Shown here: in pieces, positions 47,525 through 57,703 of the stretch
Position numbering within the stretch: the stretch's first letter is position 1
Layout of the letters: every line of letters starts with the position of its first letter
NCBI RefSeq assembly: GCF_004005865.1
Contig: NZ_SACN01000001.1
Span: forward strand, 62,001-126,000
DNA from: Sphingomonas crocodyli
GTDB lineage: Bacteria; Pseudomonadota; Alphaproteobacteria; Sphingomonadales; Sphingomonadaceae
Length of the DNA stretch: 64,000 nt
Direction: 5' to 3'
Notes under the pieces: generated by a model
Database searches by the model: none
Told to the model about the DNA's origin: nothing
What the model saw: only the letters and a program-made list of their open reading frames with translations
Made by a program: the position numbers and the translations under genes

Positions 47525-48747
47525 CGGTCGCACTCCCCGAACACGACGTCGATCGCGGAAAGGATCGCAGTGGTGTCGGCCAGCATGTGGCCCTTCATCA
47601 TGAAATCCATCGCCTGCAGATGCGAAAACGCGGTCGGCCGGATCTTGCAGCGATAGGGTTTGTTGGAGCCGTCCGACACCAGATAGACGCCGAACTCGCC
47701 CTTCGGGCTTTCGGTCGCAACGTAAACGTCGCCGGCGGGGACGTGGAAGCCCTCGGTATAGAGCTTGAAGTGGTGGATCAGCGCTTCCATCGATCGCTTC
47801 ATCTCACCGCGCTTGGGCGGGACGACCTTGCGATCGAGGCTGGCGATCGGCCCTTCGGGCATTTCGCTGAGGCACTGCTTCATGATGCGCGCCGACTGGC
47901 GGACTTCCTCGACGCGGACCATGAAGCGATCATAGCAATCGCCCTTGGTGCCGACCGGGATTTCGAAGTCCATGCGATCATAGACGTCGTAGGGCTGGCT
48001 CTTGCGGATATCCCACGGCACGCCGGCCGCGCGGATCATCGGGCCGGAAAAGCCCCAGGCGATCGCCTCGTCGCGGCTGACAACGCCGATATCGACGTTG
48101 CGCTGCTTGAAGATGCGGTTGTCGGCGACCAGGCTGATCGCATCCTCGAACAGGCGCGGCAGGCGGGTGTCGAGCCAGTCGCCGATGTCGGTCAGCAGCT
48201 TGAGCGGCACATCCTGATGCACGCCGCCCGGACGCAGATAGGCATGGTGCATGCGCGCGCCCGACATGCGCTCAAAGAAGTTGAGGCAATCCTCGCGGAT
48301 TTCGAACAGCCACAGGTTCGGCGTCATCGCGCCGACGTCCATGACGTGCGAGCCGAGGTTGAGCATGTGGTTGCAGATGCGGGTCAGCTCGGCGAAGAAC
48401 ACGCGCAGATATTGCGCGCGGATCGGCACTTCGATCTGGAGCAGCTTTTCGACCGCGAGCACATAGCTGTGCTCCATGCCCAGCGGCGAGCAATAATCGA
48501 GGCGATCGAAGTACGGCAGCGCCTGCAGATAGGTCTTATACTCGATCAGCTTTTCGGTGCCGCGGTGGAGCAGGCCGACATGCGGATCGACGCGTTCGAC
48601 GATTTCGCCGTCCAGCTCCATCACCATGCGCAGCACGCCGTGCGCGGCCGGATGCTGCGGGCCGAAGTTGATCGTGTAATTCTGGATCTCGACGTCGCCG
48701 ACGGTCGGCTTGTCGGGGGTAAGAGCTTCGTAAGCGCTGGCCATCAT
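47521..48747 (-). CDS. nuoD: NADH-quinone oxidoreductase subunit D
   Basis: The 49-kDa-type subunit forming the quinone site with NuoB, 408 residues. Motifs are [22 protein letters not shown] near the N-terminus, split here as the quinone-site loop around HPAAHGV, then [24 protein letters not shown] and the C-terminal end FGECDR. Two adjacent ATGs (48747 and 48744) are possible; the first overlaps the nuoC stop by 4 nt. Its own stop overlaps the GTG start of the NTF2-like gene. Confidence 0.96.
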   Translation of the reverse strand: MMASAYEALTPDKPTVGDVEIQNYTINFGPQHPAAHGVLRMVMELDGEIVERVDPHVGLLHRGTEKLIEYKTYLQALPYFDRLDYCSPLGMEHSYVLAVEKLLQIEVPIRAQYLRVFFAELTRICNHMLNLGSHVMDVGAMTPNLWLFEIREDCLNFFERMSGARMHHAYLRPGGVHQDVPLKLLTDIGDWLDTRLPRLFEDAISLVADNRIFKQRNVDIGVVSRDEAIAWGFSGPMIRAAGVPWDIRKSQPYDVYDRMDFEIPVGTKGDCYDRFMVRVEEVRQSARIMKQCLSEMPEGPIASLDRKVVPPKRGEMKRSMEALIHHFKLYTEGFHVPAGDVYVATESPKGEFGVYLVSDGSNKPYRCKIRPTAFSHLQAMDFMMKGHMLADTTAILSAIDVVFGECDR

Positions 48748-49514
48748 TTCGCTCCGTCGCCCTTGGGATCGGCCTTGCCCTCGCCGGTCTGCGCCGGGGA
48801 CTCGGTCGTCTTGGGCGTTGCCGGGGGCGCTTCGCCCTTCACGGGCTCGGGCGCCTTCTGCGCGGGAGCCGGGGTGGGCGCGCCCGGCTGGGTCGCCGAC
48901 GCCTTCTCGTCACCCGGCAGGATGTAATCGGCGCCTTCCCACGGCGACATGAAGTCGAAGCTGCGGAAATCCTGCGCCAGCTTCACCGGCTCATAGACGA
49001 CGCGCTTGTCGCGCTCCGAATAACGCAGTTCGACATAGCCGGTCAGCGGGAAGTCCTTGCGCTGCGGATGCCCCTTGAACCCGTAATCGGTCAGGATGCG
49101 GCGCAGGTCCGGATTGCCGTCGAACAGCACGCCGTACATGTCGTACACTTCGCGCTCGAGCCAGCCGGCGACCGGCCACACGCCCGTCACCGACGGCACC
49201 GGTGTCACTTCGTCGGTCGCGACATGGACGCGGATGCGGTGGTTCTTGGTCAGGCTGAGGAGGCAATAGACCACCTCGAACCGCTCCGCGCGATCGGGAT
49301 AATCGACGCCGGCGATTTCCATCAGCTGCTGATAGCCAAGGCTGTCACGCAGGATCGTCACCACCTCGACCACCGCCTCACGGCGGACGTGCAGCGCATA
49401 TTCGCCGACGCATTCGCGGATCTGGATCAGCCGATCGCCGAGCGCGGCGGTCAGCGCATCGGCCAGCCCTTCGGGCATCGCGAAGCGCGGAAAGGCGTGG
49501 GACACGACGCTCAT
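48744..49514 (-). CDS. nuoC: NADH-quinone oxidoreductase subunit C with Pro/Ala-rich tail
   Basis: The 30-kDa-type hydrophilic subunit of complex I, separate from NuoD as usual in alphaproteobacteria. It has 256 residues; the conserved core ends around [19 protein letters not shown]. Signature [20 protein letters not shown] and [17 protein letters not shown] are present. After residue 195 comes a low-complexity tail of about 60 residues rich in Pro, Ala, Lys, Glu and Thr, longer than in many homologues. It overlaps nuoB and nuoD by 4 nt each. Confidence 0.95.
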   Translation of the reverse strand: MSVVSHAFPRFAMPEGLADALTAALGDRLIQIRECVGEYALHVRREAVVEVVTILRDSLGYQQLMEIAGVDYPDRAERFEVVYCLLSLTKNHRIRVHVATDEVTPVPSVTGVWPVAGWLEREVYDMYGVLFDGNPDLRRILTDYGFKGHPQRKDFPLTGYVELRYSERDKRVVYEPVKLAQDFRSFDFMSPWEGADYILPGDEKASATQPGAPTPAPAQKAPEPVKGEAPPATPKTTESPAQTGEGKADPKGDGAK

Positions 49515-50068
49515 CGTTCAAACGTCCCGACGCGGCGGATCTTCCGCTGCAGCTGCATCACGCCGTAGAGCAGGGCTTCGGCGGTCGGCGGGCAACCGGG
49601 GACGTAGATGTCCACGGGCACGATCCGATCGCAGCCACGCACGACGCTGTAGCTATAATGGTAATAGCCGCCGCCATTGGCGCAGCTGCCCATCGAGATG
49701 ACGTATTTCGGTTCCGACATCTGATCGTAAACGCGACGCAGCGCCGGGGCCATCTTGTTGCACAGCGTGCCCGCGACGATCATCACGTCCGACTGGCGCG
49801 GCGAAGCGCGCGGCGCGGCACCGAAACGCTCCATGTCGTAGCGCGGCATGTTGACGTGGATCATTTCGACCGCGCAGCAGGCGAGGCCGAAGGTCATCCA
49901 CCACAAGGAGCCGGTGCGCGCCCAGGTGAACAGGTCTTCCGCCGAGGTAACGAGGAAGCCCTTGTCGTTCACTTCGGACTGAAGCGAATTGAAGAAGTCC
50001 GCGTCGGGCGGGACGATGGCATTTTCCGTCGGATGCGGGTTCGCAGCCGGATCGAGGATCACTCCCAT
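49511..50068 (-). CDS. nuoB: NADH-quinone oxidoreductase subunit B
   Basis: Carries the terminal N2 [4Fe-4S] cluster that reduces quinone, 185 residues. The tandem-Cys motif is [10 protein letters not shown], with later Cys in [14 protein letters not shown] and [14 protein letters not shown]. The ATG at 50066-50068 ([10 protein letters not shown]) overlaps nuoA by 10 bp. The frame is open further upstream but over nuoA coding sequence, so the shorter product is used. Confidence 0.97.
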   Translation of the reverse strand: MGVILDPAANPHPTENAIVPPDADFFNSLQSEVNDKGFLVTSAEDLFTWARTGSLWWMTFGLACCAVEMIHVNMPRYDMERFGAAPRASPRQSDVMIVAGTLCNKMAPALRRVYDQMSEPKYVISMGSCANGGGYYHYSYSVVRGCDRIVPVDIYVPGCPPTAEALLYGVMQLQRKIRRVGTFER

Positions 50069-50436
50069 TCCAGCGCTCCCTTCTTCCACGCATAGATGTA
50101 ACCGATGGTCAGTTCGACCAGGAAGATCATCATCGACAGCCAGCCGGCAAAGCCGATCGCGCCGAGCGAGACCGCCCACGGATACAGGAAGGCCGCTTCG
50201 AGATCGAAGATGATGAACAGAATCGCGATCAGGTAGAACCGCACGTCGAATTGCGCGCGGCTATCCTCGAACGCGGGAAAGCCGCACTCATATTCGGTGA
50301 GCTTTTCAGGCGAAGGCTGATGGGTGCCCGTCGCCCGGCCGACAAGCATCGGCAGGAAGACGAAGGCGCTCGACAATGCGAGCGCGACACCCAGAAACAG
50401 CAGGATCGGCAGATATCCGGCGGCGACCGACGCCAT
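50059..50436 (-). CDS. nuoA: NADH-quinone oxidoreductase subunit A
   Basis: The small three-TM subunit near the quinone chamber, 125 residues. Conserved parts are [24 protein letters not shown], given here as the loop around [12 protein letters not shown] that carries the redox-sensitive Cys, and [19 protein letters not shown]. It is the first gene of the nuo operon. The leader region 50437-50610 contains a Fur-like match and a hairpin, but no promoter I can name with confidence. Confidence 0.96.
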   Translation of the reverse strand: MASVAAGYLPILLFLGVALALSSAFVFLPMLVGRATGTHQPSPEKLTEYECGFPAFEDSRAQFDVRFYLIAILFIIFDLEAAFLYPWAVSLGAIGFAGWLSMMIFLVELTIGYIYAWKKGALEWE

Positions 50437-50522
50437 TCGATTGCTCCGACAAGGATGGCCCAGAAGTGGCCTTTGGCGGGACGTTTAGGCCCGCTGCACC
50501 TGCGAAGCAAGCCGCTGGGGAG

Positions 50523-50602
50523 TGAGAATGAATCGCAATAATACGGGCTGTTTTCCGGCGTGTTTCCGTTTCCGTCAGGCAGCACGCCGCCGTACGGAAA
50601 CG
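50523..50602. other. nuoA upstream gap: Fur-like match and hairpin
   Basis: The 174-bp gap between nuoA and suhB holds an AT-rich stretch at 50523-50542 (TGAGAATGAATCGCAATAAT) with weak resemblance to a Fur/iron box, and a 9-bp inverted repeat CGTTTCCGT/ACGGAAACG (50567-50575 with 50594-50602). The second may end suhB transcription, though no T tract follows. Both are weak, by-eye calls. Confidence 0.28.
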
Positions 50603-50610
50603 ACGCCCCG

Positions 50611-51432
50611 TCAGGCGCCCTTCAGGCCCTGCGCGACCAGCTTGTTCATGCGCGTGGCAAGCCCCTCGTTGGTCACGAGATATTCGTTGCGCTCATGGAA
50701 GCGATCGCCGCCGCGGAAATCGGACACGAAGCCGCCCGCCTCCTTCACCAGCAGGATACCGGCCGCCACGTCCCAGATCTTGAGATCCGATTCCCAGAAG
50801 GCATCGAAACGCCCCGCCGCGACCCAGGCGAGATCGAGCGACGCCGCACCGAAGCGGCGGATACCCGCGACTTCCGGGGCGACCGATGCGAAGATCGACG
50901 TCCACTGCTTGAAATTGCCATGCCCCATGAAGGGAATGCCGGTGGCGACCAGCGACTCCGAAAGCTCGCGCCGCGCCGACACGCGCAGGCGGCGATCCTG
51001 CAGCCAGGTGCCACGGCCCTTCTCGGCCCAGAAGCTCTCGTCGGTCAGCGGCTGATAGACCAGCGCCTGCGTGATCTCGCCACGGTCCTTGCCCGCGCGC
51101 GGCTCCTCGACCGCGATCGAGATCGCGAAGTGCGGGATGCCGTGCAGGAAGTTGCTGGTGCCGTCGAGCGGATCGATGATCCAGCGCGGCTTGGTGGGAT
51201 CGCCCTCGATCTCGCCGCCCTCTTCCATCACGAAGCCCCAGTCGGGCCGCGCCTTCTTCAGCTCCTCATAGAGGGTCTGTTCGGCGCGCTTGTCGGCCAT
51301 CGACACGAAGTCGGCCGGCCCCTTGCGGCTCACCTGGAGCTGCTGCACCTCGTTGAAGTCGCGACGCAGGCGCGGCGCCGCCTTGCGCGCGGCGCGGTCC
51401 ATGACGGTGATGAGGCCGGAATGGGCAACCAT
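50611..51432 (-). CDS. suhB: Inositol monophosphatase family protein (SuhB-like)
   Basis: A Mg2+-dependent phosphatase of the IMPase family, 273 residues. The metal-binding motifs are EEGG (about residue 70), WIIDPLDGTSNFLHGIPHF and WDVAAGILLVKEAGG near the C-terminus. Substrates of relatives include myo-inositol phosphate and related sugar phosphates, and E. coli SuhB also acts in rRNA transcription. The ATG at 51432 is chosen over a TTG at 51438 because the AGGAG sequence is correctly spaced only for it. It follows efp on the same strand with a hairpin (51446-51468) between them. Confidence 0.88.
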   Translation of the reverse strand: MVAHSGLITVMDRAARKAAPRLRRDFNEVQQLQVSRKGPADFVSMADKRAEQTLYEELKKARPDWGFVMEEGGEIEGDPTKPRWIIDPLDGTSNFLHGIPHFAISIAVEEPRAGKDRGEITQALVYQPLTDESFWAEKGRGTWLQDRRLRVSARRELSESLVATGIPFMGHGNFKQWTSIFASVAPEVAGIRRFGAASLDLAWVAAGRFDAFWESDLKIWDVAAGILLVKEAGGFVSDFRGGDRFHERNEYLVTNEGLATRMNKLVAQGLKGA

Positions 51433-51445
51433 ATTCAAAACTCCT

Positions 51446-51468
51446 CCCCTCCCGATGAAGGGGAGGGG
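51446..51468 (-). other. Hairpin overlapping the suhB ribosome-binding region
   Basis: CCCCTCCC (51446-51453) pairs with GGGAGGGG (51461-51468) around a 7-nt loop. In the mRNA the stem sits immediately before the AGGAG of suhB, so it may act as a weak efp terminator or reduce suhB translation. Confidence 0.4.
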
Positions 51469-51478
51469 TTAGAAAAGA

Positions 51479-52042
51479 TCAATCCGCGCGGCGGACATAT
51501 TCCTGGCTGTAAACGTCGACGACGATCTTGGTGCCCGACGAGATATGCGGGGGAACCATGACGCGCACGCCGTTGTCGAGCAGAGCCGGCTTGTAGCTGG
51601 ACGAGGCGGTCTGCCCCTTCACGACGGCATCGGCCTCGACGATCACGGCCTCGACCTGATCGGGCAGCTGCACGTTGATCGGCTCTTCGTCGTAAAGCTC
51701 CATCACCACGTCCATGCCGTCCTGCAGGAAGGCCGCGGCGTCGCCGAGCAGGTCGCGCGGCAGCGTGATCTGGTCGTAATTGTCCTTGTCCATGAAGGTC
51801 AGCGTTTCGCCGTCCGCGAACAGGAACTGGAAATCCTTGGTGTCCAGGCGAACGCGCTCGACCGTTTCGGCCGAACGGAAGCGCACATTGTTCTTGCGGC
51901 CGTCGCGCAGATTCTTCAGTTCGACCTGCATATAGGCCCCGCCCTTGCCGGGCTGGGTGTGCTGGATCTTCACAGCGCGCCAGATGCCGCCTTCATATTC
52001 GATGATGTTGCCGGGACGAATGTCCACGCCGCTGATCTTCAT
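51479..52042 (-). CDS. efp: Elongation factor P
   Basis: EF-P rescues ribosomes stalled at consecutive prolines, 187 residues in three beta-barrel domains. The tip loop that reaches the peptidyl-transferase centre reads [12 protein letters not shown], with Lys in the usual position. Other motifs are [10 protein letters not shown] near the start and [10 protein letters not shown] near the end. The ATG at 52040-52042 ([11 protein letters not shown]) is the normal family start; the open frame further up is discarded. The 275-bp upstream gap to zwf carries a 29-bp palindromic repeat. Confidence 0.96.
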   Translation of the reverse strand: MKISGVDIRPGNIIEYEGGIWRAVKIQHTQPGKGGAYMQVELKNLRDGRKNNVRFRSAETVERVRLDTKDFQFLFADGETLTFMDKDNYDQITLPRDLLGDAAAFLQDGMDVVMELYDEEPINVQLPDQVEAVIVEADAVVKGQTASSSYKPALLDNGVRVMVPPHISSGTKIVVDVYSQEYVRRAD

Positions 52043-52128
52043 GGGTTCACCTGGATTCACGATGTGAGTGGAAAGAGCCGGCGGGGGCCATAGCCGGGAG
52101 ACGCCCGAAGAGCAAGCCAAGCCCCCAT

Positions 52129-52205
52129 CCGTTCGTGTCGAGCGAAGTCGAGACACGTTGGCTGGGCGGGTGTTGCCGTGTCTCGACTTCGCTCGACACG
52201 AACGG
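52129..52205. repeat. Palindromic repeat with perfect 29-bp arms between efp and zwf
   Basis: The arms are at 52129-52157 and 52177-52205, identical as inverted repeats over 29 bp, with a 19-nt spacer. Each arm includes CGAGCGAAGTCGAGACACG. It occupies the divergent gap (52043-52317); the remaining bases show no clear promoter, and no open frame of note. Confidence 0.9.
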
Positions 52206-52317
52206 TGCTTTTGGGGCCAGCGCGCACGCCCCCGAAACATTTCTGGCGCAGACGGCTACCCGAAGGGCGCGGCTTTCCCTAGAGTCGCGCGGTTCCGGGC
52301 AGGGAGACTTTCAGACG

Positions 52318-53778
52318 ATGGTGCGCACACCCAGCGGCAAACTCCTGTTGTTCGGCGCGACCGGCGATCTGTCGCAGCGCATGCTGCTGCCCTCGCTCTA
52401 CGGGCTCGACGCCGACGGACTGCTGCCGGCCGATCTGCTGATCGTCGCAACCGCACGGTCGGGCCATGACGATGCCGGCTTCCGCGCCTTCGCCGAGGCC
52501 GCCTTGCGTAAATATGTGCCCGCCGAACGCTGCGCGGAGGCCGCGCTCGGCACCTTCCTCGCCCGGCTGCGCTATGTGCCGGTCGATGCGTCGAAGGAGG
52601 GCGATTTCAAGGCGCTGACCGACGTCGTCGGATCGACCGACAAGGGTCTTTCCATCTTCCTTTCTACCGCGCCTTCCTTGTTCGAGGCCACGATCGACGG
52701 CCTCGCCTCGGCGGGGCTTGCGGGGGACGGGGTGCGGATCGGCCTCGAAAAGCCGCTGGGCTACGACATGGCGTCGAGCCGCGAGATCAACGACGCGGTC
52801 GCCGCCGTCTTCCCCGAGGATCGGATTTTCCGCATCGACCATTATCTGGGCAAGGAAACCGTCCAGAACCTGCTGGCCCTGCGCTTCGCCAATTCGCTGT
52901 TCGAGCCGCTGTGGAAGGAAGGCGGGATCGATCATGTCCAGATCACCGTATCCGAAACGGTGGGTCTGGAAGGCCGGGTCGGCTTCTATGACGGCGCCGG
53001 CGCGATTCGCGACATGGTGCAGAACCACATGCTCCAGCTGCTCGCGCTCGTCGCAATGGAGCCGCCCGCCCATTTCGATTCGACATCGATCCGCGATGAA
53101 AAGGTGAAGGTGCTGCGATCGCTGCGCCGGATCGACCGGACCAACGCCGACAAGATGACGGTGATCGGCCAGTATAGCGCCGGCGCGGTCGCGGGCGGCG
53201 CGGTGCCCGGCTATGCCGAGGAACTGGGCAAGCCGTCCGACACCGAAACCTTCGTCGCGATCAAGGCGAACATCGACAATTGGCGGTGGAAGGGCGTCCC
53301 CTTCTACCTGCGCACCGGCAAGCGCCTGCCCAGCCGCCAGTCCGAAATCTTCATCCAGTTCAAGCAGGTGCCGCATTCAATCTTCGAAGCGCGCGGCGCG
53401 GTGTTGCAACCCAACAAGCTGGTCATCCGTTTGCAGCCCGACGAAAATGTCCGCCTGCTGCTCATGTCCAAGGTGCCGGGGCTGGACCGCGACGGGATCA
53501 AATTGCGCGAAGTGCCGCTCGACATCGCCATGCCGAATGCTTTTGCCGACAGCCACCGCCGGATCGCCTATGAGCGGCTGCTGCTCGATCTGGTCGAAGG
53601 CGATCAGACCCTGTTCGTCCGCCGTGACGAGGTGGAGGCGCAGTGGGAGTGGGTCGATGCGATCCGCGACGGCTGGTCCGCCAACGCCATGAAACCCCGC
53701 CCCTATACCGCCGGTACATGGGGCCCATCTGCTGCCATCGCGCTTACCGAGCGGGATGGCGTTACCTGGCACGACTGA
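52318..53778 (+). CDS. zwf: Glucose-6-phosphate 1-dehydrogenase
   Basis: Oxidises glucose-6-phosphate to 6-phosphogluconolactone with NAD(P)+, the entry to the Entner-Doudoroff and pentose-phosphate routes. The 486-residue product has the coenzyme motif LFGATGDLSQRMLLPSLY, the active-site RIDHYLGKETVQN and the substrate Lys in GLEKPLGYD. The ATG at 52318 has AGGGAG 11 nt upstream. It is the first gene of the zwf-pgl-edd-glk operon. The open frame before this start lies in the palindromic repeat region and is not coding. Confidence 0.96.
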   Translation: MVRTPSGKLLLFGATGDLSQRMLLPSLYGLDADGLLPADLLIVATARSGHDDAGFRAFAEAALRKYVPAERCAEAALGTFLARLRYVPVDASKEGDFKALTDVVGSTDKGLSIFLSTAPSLFEATIDGLASAGLAGDGVRIGLEKPLGYDMASSREINDAVAAVFPEDRIFRIDHYLGKETVQNLLALRFANSLFEPLWKEGGIDHVQITVSETVGLEGRVGFYDGAGAIRDMVQNHMLQLLALVAMEPPAHFDSTSIRDEKVKVLRSLRRIDRTNADKMTVIGQYSAGAVAGGAVPGYAEELGKPSDTETFVAIKANIDNWRWKGVPFYLRTGKRLPSRQSEIFIQFKQVPHSIFEARGAVLQPNKLVIRLQPDENVRLLLMSKVPGLDRDGIKLREVPLDIAMPNAFADSHRRIAYERLLLDLVEGDQTLFVRRDEVEAQWEWVDAIRDGWSANAMKPRPYTAGTWGPSAAIALTERDGVTWHD

Positions 53779-53789
53779 AAGACGAGAAC

Positions 53790-54494
53790 ATGATTGAAGC
53801 CGAATGGTGGGATTATGACGATGCCGATGAGTTCGCCGAGGCTGTGGCCGGCGATGTCGGCTTCATCATCGAAAGCGCGCTCGACGCGCGCGGGCAGGCG
53901 CTGATCGCGCTGCCGGGCGGCAAGACCCCGCTGCCGATCTATGAGAAGCTGGCCAAGGCGAAGATCAACTGGAAGAACGTCACGATCATCCCGACCGACG
54001 ATCGCCTGGTGCCGTTGACCGACGCGCTGTCGAACACCGCGATGCTCGCCAAGATCTTCCTGCCCAAGGGCGCGCGCGTCCTGCCGGTGACGACCGACAA
54101 GGCTGCCGATCATCACATGGCCGGCAAGGCCGCCGACGCGCGGCTGCAGGATCTCCACTGGCCGCCCGATCTGGTCTGGCTGGGCATGGGCGCTGACGGC
54201 CACACCGCGTCGATCTTCGACGGGCCGGATCTGCAGGAGGCGCTCGACGCCCCCAAGGCGCGGCGGATGGTGGGCGTGATGCCCGATCCGATGCCGAAGG
54301 ACGCAGCCGTCGCGCGCGTGACGCTGACCAAGGCTGCGATCCTGTCCGCCCGCGCGATCACGATCGTGCTGACCGGCGACGAGAAGCGCGCGCTGCTGGA
54401 GAAGGCGATCGAGGACGGCCATTCGTCGAAGCTGCCGATCGGCCGCGTGCTGGCCGATGCCGAGCAGGCGATCGACATCCACTGGGCGGCCTGA
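53790..54494 (+). CDS. pgl: 6-phosphogluconolactonase
   Basis: Hydrolyses 6-phosphogluconolactone to 6-phosphogluconate, 234 residues. Motifs [25 protein letters not shown] and [14 protein letters not shown] identify the NagB-like fold of this enzyme. The ATG at 53790-53792 is 11 bp after the zwf stop and has a GACGAGA ribosome-binding-like stretch before it. The frame continues upstream into zwf, which is rejected. Confidence 0.94.
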   Translation: MIEAEWWDYDDADEFAEAVAGDVGFIIESALDARGQALIALPGGKTPLPIYEKLAKAKINWKNVTIIPTDDRLVPLTDALSNTAMLAKIFLPKGARVLPVTTDKAADHHMAGKAADARLQDLHWPPDLVWLGMGADGHTASIFDGPDLQEALDAPKARRMVGVMPDPMPKDAAVARVTLTKAAILSARAITIVLTGDEKRALLEKAIEDGHSSKLPIGRVLADAEQAIDIHWAA

Positions 54495-54510
54495 ACGGGA
54501 GACGAGGAAC

Positions 54511-56331
54511 ATGGCGCTGCACGTCGAGGTCGAAGCCGTCACCGCCCGCATCGTCGCGCGGTCGGCGCCGACGCGCAGCGCCTATCTCGATCTGATCGCG
54601 CGCGAACGCGATACCGGGGTTGATCGCCCGAACCTGTCATGCGGCAATCTCGCCCACGGATTCGCGGCATCGGGGGACGACAAGGCCGCGATCCGTGGCG
54701 GCACCGCCATGAATATCGGCATCGTCACCGCCTTCAATGACATGCTGTCGGCGCATCAGCCTTATGGCCGCTACCCCGAACAGATGAAGGTCTTCGCCCG
54801 CGAAATCGGTGTGACGGCGCAGGTGGCGGGCGGCGTCCCCGCCATGTGCGATGGGGTGACGCAGGGGCAGCGCGGCATGGAATTGTCGCTGTTCAGCCGC
54901 GATACGATCGCGCTCTCGACCGCCGTCGCCTTGAGCCACGGCATGTTCGAGGGCGCAGCCCTGCTGGGCATTTGCGACAAGATCGTCCCCGGCCTGCTGA
55001 TCGGCGCTTTGCGCTTCGGCCATCTGCCGACGATCCTGATCCCCGCTGGGCCGATGCCATCCGGCCTCGCCAACAAGGAGAAGGTGCGCGTCCGTCAGCT
55101 TTATGCCGAGGGCAAGGTGGGGCGTGAGGAGCTGCTGGAGGCCGAAGCCGCGAGCTATCACGGCGCGGGCACCTGCACCTTCTATGGCACCGCCAATTCG
55201 AACCAGATGATGATGGAGATGATGGGCCTCCACATCCCCGGCGCGGCCTTCGTCAATCCGGGCACCAAGTTGCGCCAGGAATTGACCCGCGCCGCCGTCC
55301 ACCGCCTTGCCGAGATCGGCTGGGATGGGGAGGATTATCGCCCGCTGGGGCTGTGCATCGACGAGAAGGCGATCGTGAATGCGGTGATCGGCCTGCTCGC
55401 GACGGGCGGATCGACCAACCATGCGATCCACATCCCCGCGATCGCGCGCGCGGCCGGGATCGTGATCGATTGGGAGGATATCGACCGCCTCTCCGCCGTC
55501 GTGCCGCTGATCGCGCGCGTCTATCCGAACGGCGCGGGCGACACGAACCACTTCCACGTGGCCGGCGGCATGGCCTTCGTGATCGACACGCTGATGGATG
55601 CCGGGCTGATGCACGGCGATCTGATGACCGTCGCGAAGGGCGGCATGGGCGATTATGCGAAGGAGGTCGCGCTGGATGGCGAGGCGCTGGCGTGGACCGA
55701 CGCCCCCTCCCCCTCGCGCGACACCGATATGCTGCGCCCGGCGAGCGATCCGTTCCAGCCCGATGGCGGCATGCGGCTCGTCCGCGGCAATCTGGGACGC
55801 GGCACCTTCAAGACGAGCGCGGTCGATCAGAGCCGTTGGACGATCGAGGCGCCGGCCCGCTGCTTCGACGATCAGGATCAGGTCAACGCCGCGTTCAAGG
55901 CGGGCGAACTCGATCGCGACGTTGTGGTCGTCGTCCGCTTCCAGGGGCCGCGCGCCAACGGCATGCCCGAACTTCACAAGCTGACCCCGGCGCTGGGCGT
56001 GTTGCAGGATCGCGGGCACAAGGTCGCTTTGGTCACCGACGGGCGCATGTCGGGCGCGTCGGGCAAGGTGCCCGCCGCGATCCACCTGACGCCGGAGGCG
56101 CTGGCTGGCGGCCCGATCGCCAAGCTGCGCGACGGCGACATCGTTCGCCTGTGCGCCGAAACCGGCGCGATCGAGGCGTTGGTCGATGCAGGCGAATGGG
56201 CCGCGCGCGAAGATGCGATGCCCCCGCCGCCGCAGATCGGCACGGGCCGCGAACTTTTCGCCTTCATGCGCGCGGGGGCCGACAGCGCCGAGGCGGGCGG
56301 TTCGGCGATGCTGGCGCTGGCGGGACTCTGA
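54511..56331 (+). CDS. edd: Phosphogluconate dehydratase
   Basis: Converts 6-phosphogluconate to 2-keto-3-deoxy-6-phosphogluconate, the defining step of the Entner-Doudoroff pathway. The 606-residue product of the IlvD/Edd family has its cluster Cys in [20 protein letters not shown] and [15 protein letters not shown], plus the motif [15 protein letters not shown]. The ATG at 54511 follows GGGAGACGAGG at good spacing. The aldolase gene eda is not in the window. Confidence 0.95.
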   Translation: MALHVEVEAVTARIVARSAPTRSAYLDLIARERDTGVDRPNLSCGNLAHGFAASGDDKAAIRGGTAMNIGIVTAFNDMLSAHQPYGRYPEQMKVFAREIGVTAQVAGGVPAMCDGVTQGQRGMELSLFSRDTIALSTAVALSHGMFEGAALLGICDKIVPGLLIGALRFGHLPTILIPAGPMPSGLANKEKVRVRQLYAEGKVGREELLEAEAASYHGAGTCTFYGTANSNQMMMEMMGLHIPGAAFVNPGTKLRQELTRAAVHRLAEIGWDGEDYRPLGLCIDEKAIVNAVIGLLATGGSTNHAIHIPAIARAAGIVIDWEDIDRLSAVVPLIARVYPNGAGDTNHFHVAGGMAFVIDTLMDAGLMHGDLMTVAKGGMGDYAKEVALDGEALAWTDAPSPSRDTDMLRPASDPFQPDGGMRLVRGNLGRGTFKTSAVDQSRWTIEAPARCFDDQDQVNAAFKAGELDRDVVVVVRFQGPRANGMPELHKLTPALGVLQDRGHKVALVTDGRMSGASGKVPAAIHLTPEALAGGPIAKLRDGDIVRLCAETGAIEALVDAGEWAAREDAMPPPPQIGTGRELFAFMRAGADSAEAGGSAMLALAGL

Positions 56332-56332
56332 G

Positions 56333-57298
56333 ATGAAGCTCGTCGCGGTCGATCTGGGGGGAACCCACGCCCGCTTCGCGCTGGCCGAGGTCGAGCCCGG
56401 CGGCCGCCCCCGCATGGAGGAGGCGCGCAAGTACAAGACTGCCGACTATCCCGATCTGCCCGCCGCCTGGGCCGCCTTCGCCAAAGACTGCGGCTGCGAT
56501 CTGCCGCCCGCCGCGAGCATCGCGATAGCGGGGCCAGTCGAGGGCGAGCTGATCCGTTTCACCAACAGCAGCTGGACGATCCGGCCGAAGACGATCGCCG
56601 CCGATCTGGGCGTCGACAAGGTCCACCTGATGAACGATTTCGCGGCGATGGCCGCGGCGGTCAGCGTGCTGAAGGACGACGAACTCGTCTATATCGGCGG
56701 CCCGCCGGGCGACCTGCCCGACGAAGGCGTGACCAGCGTGATCGGGCCGGGCACGGGCCTGGGCGTCGCGCAGTTGCTGCGCCGTGACGGCCGCGCCGCC
56801 GTCTTGCCGACCGAGGGAGGGCATCTGGATTTCGCGCCGCTCGATCCGGTCGAGGAACGGCTGCTGCAGCGGCTGCGCACGCGCTATCGCCGTGTATCGA
56901 CCGAGCGGATCGCATCCGGCCCCGGCCTGTCCAACATCTACGAATCGCTGGCGGCGACCGAAGGGGTGGCGATCGTGCCGGTCGAGGATCCCGTGCTGTG
57001 GCAGGCGGCGATCGACGGGACCAATCGGCTGGCGGCCAGCGCGCTCGATCGCTTCATCATGATTTTGGGGTCGGTCGCGGGCGATCTGGCGCTCGCGCAC
57101 GGCGCCAATGCGGTGGTGCTGACCGGGGGGCTATCCAATCGCATCAAGGATCGGATTGCGGGCCCTTTGTTCAACGAACGCTTTCGCGCCAAGGGCCGGT
57201 TCGAAAAGCGGATGGGCCAATTCCCCATCCGCCTTGCGGTTCATCCCGACCCCGGGCTGCTCGGCGCAGCCACGGCGTTCGGGACCGATCTGGAATAG
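56333..57298 (+). CDS. glk: Glucokinase
   Basis: Phosphorylates glucose with ATP, feeding zwf. The 321-residue product of the ROK-independent bacterial glucokinase family starts [19 protein letters not shown], has the Asp in [12 protein letters not shown], the substrate motif [23 protein letters not shown] and a final GGLSNRIKD. It begins 1 bp after the edd stop, so the two are coupled. It converges on a small secreted gene at 57301, separated by 2 bp; no terminator is visible. Confidence 0.95.
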   Translation: MKLVAVDLGGTHARFALAEVEPGGRPRMEEARKYKTADYPDLPAAWAAFAKDCGCDLPPAASIAIAGPVEGELIRFTNSSWTIRPKTIAADLGVDKVHLMNDFAAMAAAVSVLKDDELVYIGGPPGDLPDEGVTSVIGPGTGLGVAQLLRRDGRAAVLPTEGGHLDFAPLDPVEERLLQRLRTRYRRVSTERIASGPGLSNIYESLAATEGVAIVPVEDPVLWQAAIDGTNRLAASALDRFIMILGSVAGDLALAHGANAVVLTGGLSNRIKDRIAGPLFNERFRAKGRFEKRMGQFPIRLAVHPDPGLLGAATAFGTDLE

Positions 57299-57300
57299 AT

Positions 57301-57573
57301 TTAGAGGCCGCTCGTCGGGTTGACCGGCTTGGCCTCCGCCTCGGCGCGATCCGCCGCCTTGGTCGGGGCCACCGCGGTGAGCGTGCCGTTCGCGCCGATC
57401 GTCAGCACGACCGCGTTCGACGACGGGGCGGGCTTCGCCTTCGCCTCGACAGCCGCGGCTTCCTGCTGCGCCAGCGCGGCGCGGACCTTGTCGCTCCATG
57501 CCGGGGCCGACGCATTGGCGGCACCCGCGCCGATCGCGACACCAAGGAGCAGAACGGGAAGAACGAACTTCAT
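57301..57573 (-). CDS. Small secreted protein, degenerate paralogue of the TonB-C-like neighbour
   Basis: 90 residues with a signal peptide (MKFVLPVLLLGVAIGAGAA, cut near ANA). The mature part (APAWSDKVRAALAQQE, then VVLTIGANGTLTAVAP) aligns by eye with the N-terminal and central parts of the TonB-C-like protein at 57704-58051 (PSPEWTGKVRQLLAS, then KLKIDVAADGSLAGVAL). The final helix and strand of the domain are missing and replaced by an Ala/Lys/Pro/Glu stretch. It looks like a tandem copy that has decayed or diverged. Function unknown; the 130-bp gap to 57704 holds no other gene. Confidence 0.6.
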   Translation of the reverse strand: MKFVLPVLLLGVAIGAGAANASAPAWSDKVRAALAQQEAAAVEAKAKPAPSSNAVVLTIGANGTLTAVAPTKAADRAEAEAKPVNPTSGL

Positions 57574-57703
57574 CGGGAAACTCCCCAAATCAAAGCAAAT
57601 ATGCCGACGCGACACGCCACCGAAACGAACCTGCACCCGATCGGTTAAGATCGGGTAAGCGCCGGGATTAACGCGTCAGATCATCATTTGGTTGTGTTGA
57701 GGC

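Noticed and set aside
54637..56436. 599-codon frame antisense to edd
   Set aside because: Edd is unmistakable on the plus strand, and the antisense frame has no ribosome-binding site or domain.
57640..57700. Further CtrA-like site upstream of the small secreted gene
   Set aside because: The TTAA-like halves are separated by 6 rather than 7 bases and one half is poor.
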